DNA of 64,000 nt. Source: Thiovibrio frasassiensis (lineage in GTDB: Bacteria > Desulfobacterota > Desulfobulbia > Desulfobulbales > Desulfurivibrionaceae). A model generated the notes under the pieces. It made no database searches. It worked only from the letters and a program-made list of their open reading frames with translations, and was not told the origin of the DNA. Below are positions 60,641 through 64,000 of the stretch, piece by piece (within the stretch, counting starts at the first letter, position 1; each line of letters opens with the position of its first letter). The stretch lies in assembly GCF_029607905.1 (NCBI RefSeq), contig NZ_JAPHEH010000001.1, positions 711,530 through 775,529 of the forward strand, written 5' to 3'. Position numbers and translations under genes: made by a program.

Positions 60641-60666
60641 CGTCTTTGGCAGCAGACGCTTTTTTT
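60641..60666 (+). terminator. Leader hairpin with T tract, possible attenuator
   Basis: CGTCT (60641-60645) and AGACG (60654-60658) flank an 8-base loop, followed by seven T residues. It lies in the predicted leader of the PilZ gene, after its promoter. The stem is only 5 bp, so it may be an attenuator or a weak terminator. Confidence 0.35.
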
Positions 60667-60716
60667 CAGACTTTTTTGCCTCTCATCTGCACATGACCAT
60701 AAGGAAGGAGTCGGTA

Positions 60717-61187
60717 ATGACCAAGAAAGAAAGCGGGACCGAGGAAATAACCCCATGGGAACTTACGGGTTTGCCGATCGCCCCAGCCGGGGGAAGCCCT
60801 GCGAGCGGCGATCTCGAGAAAATCATCCGCAAAAACTATCGCGAACCCATTGCCGAAGACGATACGGTCTGCGCCGAGATTGACGGCCGAACCCATAGGG
60901 TCTGCGATATCGGCAGCCGGGGCATGGGCCTCATTGTTCCTGCCCTCAGCGGCTTTCTGGCAGGCACGCTGTACGGTATCATGCTGCATATCGACAACAA
61001 CACCATCACCCTCCGGGGAAAAGTCACCCATATCTCACCCAGCGAAACCTCCGGGGAGTGCCAGTGCGGAATCGAGTTCATCGAACTGAACCCAAAGGAC
61101 GAAGAGGCCCTGCAGCAGTTTCTGACCGCACACCACGCCAGACTCTTTAGCACCACTAGCCGTTCTGCCGACCTTGGCCGGGATTAA
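60717..61187 (+). CDS. PilZ-domain protein
   Basis: A 156-residue protein made mostly of one PilZ domain. The c-di-GMP motif appears as RKNYR (RxxxR) followed by DIGSRGMGL, where D/NxSxxG is expected with Gly between. It lacks the YcgR N-terminal domain. AAGGAAGGAG precedes ATG 60717. It is followed within 40 bases by the ribbon-helix-helix gene and then ParA, so c-di-GMP may influence that positioning system. Confidence 0.78.
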   Translation: MTKKESGTEEITPWELTGLPIAPAGGSPASGDLEKIIRKNYREPIAEDDTVCAEIDGRTHRVCDIGSRGMGLIVPALSGFLAGTLYGIMLHIDNNTITLRGKVTHISPSETSGECQCGIEFIELNPKDEEALQQFLTAHHARLFSTTSRSADLGRD

Positions 61188-61223
61188 ACAGCAACCTCAT
61201 CATGATCATGGACCCGGGGAAGA

Positions 61224-61625
61224 ATGGCGGCGAAAAATAAACACGATATAATGGATGACCTCCTGAAAGGCGCCTCGGAAGACACGCCGCTTGAGGCTCC
61301 CTCCCTTGCCAAGCTGATTCATCGCACCGGAGAAACAACCCGCGCCACACATCCTGGCGAAAGCGCGTCAGACCCGGAGCAGAAGAAAGCCCCGGGACCC
61401 GACAGCAAGAAAAAATCCACCCACTATCTTTCCGAAGAGATTTTCGAGGATCTGGACGACGCACGGGATAAAATAAATGAACTGGTGCACCAGCGCCTGA
61501 AATCCAGGGTTTCAAAGTCCCGGATTGTGAATCAGGCACTGAGGATGATCCTCAAGGATTTTGAGGAAAAGGGCGAAAAAAGCCATCTGATCAAAGAGAT
61601 CTTAAAAGACATCCGCAAGAAATAA
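61224..61625 (+). CDS. Ribbon-helix-helix-like protein next to ParA
   Basis: A 133-residue protein. The first 60 residues are polar and probably disordered; residues about 65-120 (STHYLSEEIFEDLDDARDKI, then SRVSKSRIVNQALRMILKDF) look like a ribbon-helix-helix fold. Small ribbon-helix-helix partners of ParA ATPases are common in plasmid and chromosomal positioning systems, where they bind DNA or stimulate the ATPase. It lies 36 bases upstream of ParA. Confidence 0.72.
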   Translation: MAAKNKHDIMDDLLKGASEDTPLEAPSLAKLIHRTGETTRATHPGESASDPEQKKAPGPDSKKKSTHYLSEEIFEDLDDARDKINELVHQRLKSRVSKSRIVNQALRMILKDFEEKGEKSHLIKEILKDIRKK

Positions 61626-61661
61626 TTAGAAGTTGGCCACGGCCGGCCCGGAGACTTCACA

Positions 61662-62636
61662 ATGATAATCACTTGCCCTCACTGCAAAAAACAGCACAAT
61701 ATCGATGAAAAAAGAATCCCGCCCAATGTCAAGATGGCTCGCTGCCAAGGGTGCGGACAACAGTTCCCCCTCGATATTCCCCGGGAAGAACCAGCTCCGC
61801 CGCCCTTACCGAAGCCCATCCCAGTCGAGATAGCGCCGATTCCTGCTGCATCCGACGCCGCGCCTCGGGGCACCCAGGAGACCAGAAGGATCGGGGTCTC
61901 CCTGAGCAAGGGGGGGGTCGGCAAGACCACAACCTCGGTAAACCTCGCCGCCGGCCTTGCCCTGGCGGGAAAAAAGGTTCTTCTGGTTGACACCGACACC
62001 CAGGGGCAATCGAGTTTCATGCTGGGCGTAAAACCCAAAGGCGGCCTGACCGAGCTGGTGACCGGCGAGCTCCCTCCCGAAGAGGCAATTATTCAGGCGC
62101 GCAAGAACCTGTGGATCCTGGCCGGAGGCAAATCGCTGGCAGGTCTCAAGCGCCTTATCGACCGCAAGGACTACGGCGGCGAGCTGACCATTGCCCAGGC
62201 CCTGACCCCGCTGGAAAAAGACTACGATTACGTGGTGGTGGACACCTCGCCGGGCTGGGATCCCCTCACCGTCAATGTTCTGTTTTATGTCAACGAGCTG
62301 ATGACCCCGGTCTCGCTTGAGGTCATGTCCATTCAGGGGTTCGGTGAATTCCTGAAAAGCATCGCCTCCATCCAGAAGTTCCGCAAAGAGGTCGAGCTCC
62401 GCTACATCCTGCCCACCTTCCGCGACATGCGGGTAAAGAGCGGGAGTGAGTTTCTCGAGGAGATTGAAAAAATCTACGGGGACAAGGTCTGTGCCCCGAT
62501 CCGTTACAACGTCCGCTTATCAGAGGCCCCGGCCTACGGGCAGACCATTTTTGAGTTTGCCCCCGGGTCCAATGGCGCCCAGGACTACCGCGATCTTGTC
62601 CGCAAGGTCACGGGCGAACCGGATCTTTTCACCTGA
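61662..62636 (+). CDS. ParA-family ATPase with N-terminal MJ0042-type zinc ribbon
   Basis: A 324-residue protein. The N-terminal zinc ribbon (residues 1-38) is CPHCKKQHNIDEKRI...CQGCGQQF. A Pro-rich linker leads to a MinD/ParA ATPase: Walker A SKGGVGKTTTSVNLAAG (about 84), LLVDTDTQGQSSFMLG, and VVVDTSPGWDPLTVNVLFYV. ParA proteins position DNA or protein complexes. Fusion to an MJ0042 ribbon is uncommon and suggests it recruits a protein partner. It sits with a ribbon-helix-helix gene and a PilZ gene. Confidence 0.88.
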   Translation: MIITCPHCKKQHNIDEKRIPPNVKMARCQGCGQQFPLDIPREEPAPPPLPKPIPVEIAPIPAASDAAPRGTQETRRIGVSLSKGGVGKTTTSVNLAAGLALAGKKVLLVDTDTQGQSSFMLGVKPKGGLTELVTGELPPEEAIIQARKNLWILAGGKSLAGLKRLIDRKDYGGELTIAQALTPLEKDYDYVVVDTSPGWDPLTVNVLFYVNELMTPVSLEVMSIQGFGEFLKSIASIQKFRKEVELRYILPTFRDMRVKSGSEFLEEIEKIYGDKVCAPIRYNVRLSEAPAYGQTIFEFAPGSNGAQDYRDLVRKVTGEPDLFT

Positions 62637-62702
62637 GCCGCCCCATGCCACGCGCATTTCCAGAACATCCCCGGCGAAAAAGGACAGAGGAGGATTCTGC
62701 CC

Positions 62703-63179
62703 ATGGCTGTTGAAAGCAGGCTGATTCCCGTGCTCCGCGAGGGGATCGATATTGTAAAAATGATTGCTTATAAAAAGCTGAAAGAGGCGCTGGCGGCGAA
62801 ACACCCCGACCGGGACGCTCCCTTCATCGCCAGGCTAACCGGGGCGCTGATCAATATGATCTTCGGCGTTCCGGCCCAAGAGGAGCCCTTTGTCCAATTC
62901 GCCAGGACAGAGGCGGAGCTCATTGCCCAAGAAAAAATTACCCTCGGACCCCTGCTTGAGGATCTCCGGATTCCTCTCACCGATGCCCTCCGCATCCAAG
63001 CCCTCTGCGACCACCAGCAAGGCGAGGACAGCACCGCCACCCTCAAGCAGGCACAGGAACTCGGGATCCTCCTGGTTGACCGCGACCTGCCGCTGCCCCA
63101 CAGCTTCACCGAACTGGTCCGCAAGCTGGGCAGCGCCTTTGGCCTGATACTGCCCCCCCTGCCCAGCACCGAGCACTGA
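62703..63179 (+). CDS. Hypothetical protein after ParA
   Basis: A 158-residue soluble protein I do not recognise. It is mostly helical (VLREGIDIVKMIAYKKLKEA, AELIAQEKITLGPLLEDLRI). It follows ParA by 66 bases on the same strand and is likely cotranscribed. It could be a cargo adaptor of the ParA system; there is no direct evidence. Confidence 0.65.
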   Translation: MAVESRLIPVLREGIDIVKMIAYKKLKEALAAKHPDRDAPFIARLTGALINMIFGVPAQEEPFVQFARTEAELIAQEKITLGPLLEDLRIPLTDALRIQALCDHQQGEDSTATLKQAQELGILLVDRDLPLPHSFTELVRKLGSAFGLILPPLPSTEH

Positions 63180-63201
63180 CGCCGCCTAAACCGCTGGCCT
63201 C

Positions 63202-64000
63202 TCAGCTCTCAAGCTCGTACTTCTTGATCTTGCGCCAGAGTGAGACCCGATCAATGCCCAGAACCTGGGCGGCCACGCTCTTGTTATCCCCGTGCTCCTT
63301 TAAGACCCACTCGATATAGGCCCGTTCCTGGTCGGCAAGACTTGGGATTCCGCCGCTTTTCCGGCGGAAGGTCTGGAAAGAGGCGCCGCGCAGGTCTTCC
63401 GGCAGATGCCCGACTTCAATGGTGTCGCCGCTGGCCAGCGCCACCCCACGTTCGATAATATTTTCCAGCTCCCGGACATTGCCGGGGAAATCGTAGCGCA
63501 GCAGAATATCCACCACCTCCGGCTCGATATTGGCCACCTCCTTGTGCATCAATATCCCGTACTTCCTGATAAAATGCTGAATAAGCAGGGGCAGATCATC
63601 CTTGCGCTCGGCCAGGGGCGGGATATGCAGCGCCACCACATTGATCCGAAAAAACAGATCCTGCCGAAAATGGCCCAGCTTCACCTCCTCCGAGAGGTTT
63701 CGGTTGGTGGCCGCAAGAAAACGGACATTGACCTTGATCGGTGAAACCCCACCGAGATGCATCACCTCTTTTTCCTGGATCACCCGAAGCAACTTCACCT
63801 GCATGGCCGGTGACATCTCGGTGATCTCATCGAGAAAAAGGGTGCCGCCATCGGCCATCTCCACCAGCCCCTTCTTCATTTCCACCGCCCCGGTGAACGC
63901 CCCTTTCTCATGGCCGAAGAGCTCATTGGCCAGCAGATCCTCCTGAAAGGCTCCGCAATTCACGGAAAGCATGGGGCCGTTCCTCCGGTTGCTGCAGCTA
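63202..64000 (-). CDS. Sigma-54-dependent transcriptional activator (5' partial)
   Basis: The C-terminal 266 residues or so of an NtrC-family activator. The AAA+ domain shows ELFGHEKGAFTGA (sigma-54 contact loop), GGTLFLDEI (Walker B), FLAATNRNLSEEV, FRQDLFFRINVV and FPGNVRELENIIERGV; the C-terminal Fis-type helix-turn-helix is KSVAAQVLGIDRVSLWRKIK. The gene continues past the right edge, since the frame stays open with SNRRNGPMLSVNCGAF; any receiver or sensor domain is outside the window. It converges with the ParA locus. Confidence 0.94.
   Translation of the reverse strand, partial: SCSNRRNGPMLSVNCGAFQEDLLANELFGHEKGAFTGAVEMKKGLVEMADGGTLFLDEITEMSPAMQVKLLRVIQEKEVMHLGGVSPIKVNVRFLAATNRNLSEEVKLGHFRQDLFFRINVVALHIPPLAERKDDLPLLIQHFIRKYGILMHKEVANIEPEVVDILLRYDFPGNVRELENIIERGVALASGDTIEVGHLPEDLRGASFQTFRRKSGGIPSLADQERAYIEWVLKEHGDNKSVAAQVLGIDRVSLWRKIKKYELES

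Overview
The window comes from an anaerobic, GC-rich Gram-negative bacterium, most likely a Desulfobacterota member (Desulfobulbales or Desulfurivibrio-like); this is inferred from gene content, not from a marker gene. Supporting signs are an exported molybdoenzyme of the arsenate-reductase type, rubredoxin, an F0-only atpZ-atpI-atpB-atpE cluster, system II cytochrome c biogenesis, a chemoreceptor with a c-type haem motif, Pta-AckA and several PilZ proteins. No CRISPR array or insertion sequence was seen.

1-12.5 kb is a respiratory oxyanion island. On the plus strand a thioredoxin-like/ACR3 efflux fusion (cut by the window edge) is followed by an exported rhodanese, an exported thioredoxin and a CcdA-type electron carrier. 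Facing them on the minus strand are a MOSC protein, an ArrA-like Tat-exported molybdoenzyme, an ArrB-like ferredoxin subunit, a TorD-type chaperone and a multi-cluster ferredoxin. Behind these lies a sensory operon: PhnD-like lipoprotein, histidine kinase and LuxR-type regulator. A near-perfect 30-bp palindrome lies upstream of the presumed molybdoenzyme promoter. Together they suggest sensing, reduction and export of arsenic or a related oxyanion.

12.5-29 kb is mixed housekeeping: ABC-F ATPase with a duplicated leader, PilZ protein, release factor 3, an RNA uracil methyltransferase with a long repetitive basic tail, pta-ackA, a solute-binding lipoprotein, glucokinase, a haem-motif chemoreceptor and a tRNA dihydrouridine synthase. 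Before the last gene, a perfect sigma-54 promoter lies just upstream of an intrinsic terminator, predicting a small RNA of about 77 nt that carries anti-Shine-Dalgarno motifs.

29-36.3 kb is a two-partner secretion pair: a 1740-residue adhesin and its outer-membrane transporter. 36.4-48.5 kb holds tRNA-Arg(TCG), bioA, hpt, rubredoxin, a cNMP-HDOD protein, the rpmH-rnpA-yidD-yidC-jag-mnmE cluster (rpmH behind a consensus promoter) and a haem/sirohaem/cytochrome c operon. 48.5-59.7 kb holds an MBL-fold protein, YjbQ, a second PilZ protein, UbiD, RluB-type synthase, HU/IHF, RimO, a nucleoside phosphorylase, the F0 genes and hemL. 60-64 kb holds a lineage-specific locus: unknown protein, PilZ, ribbon-helix-helix, zinc-ribbon ParA, unknown protein, facing a sigma-54 activator cut by the right edge.
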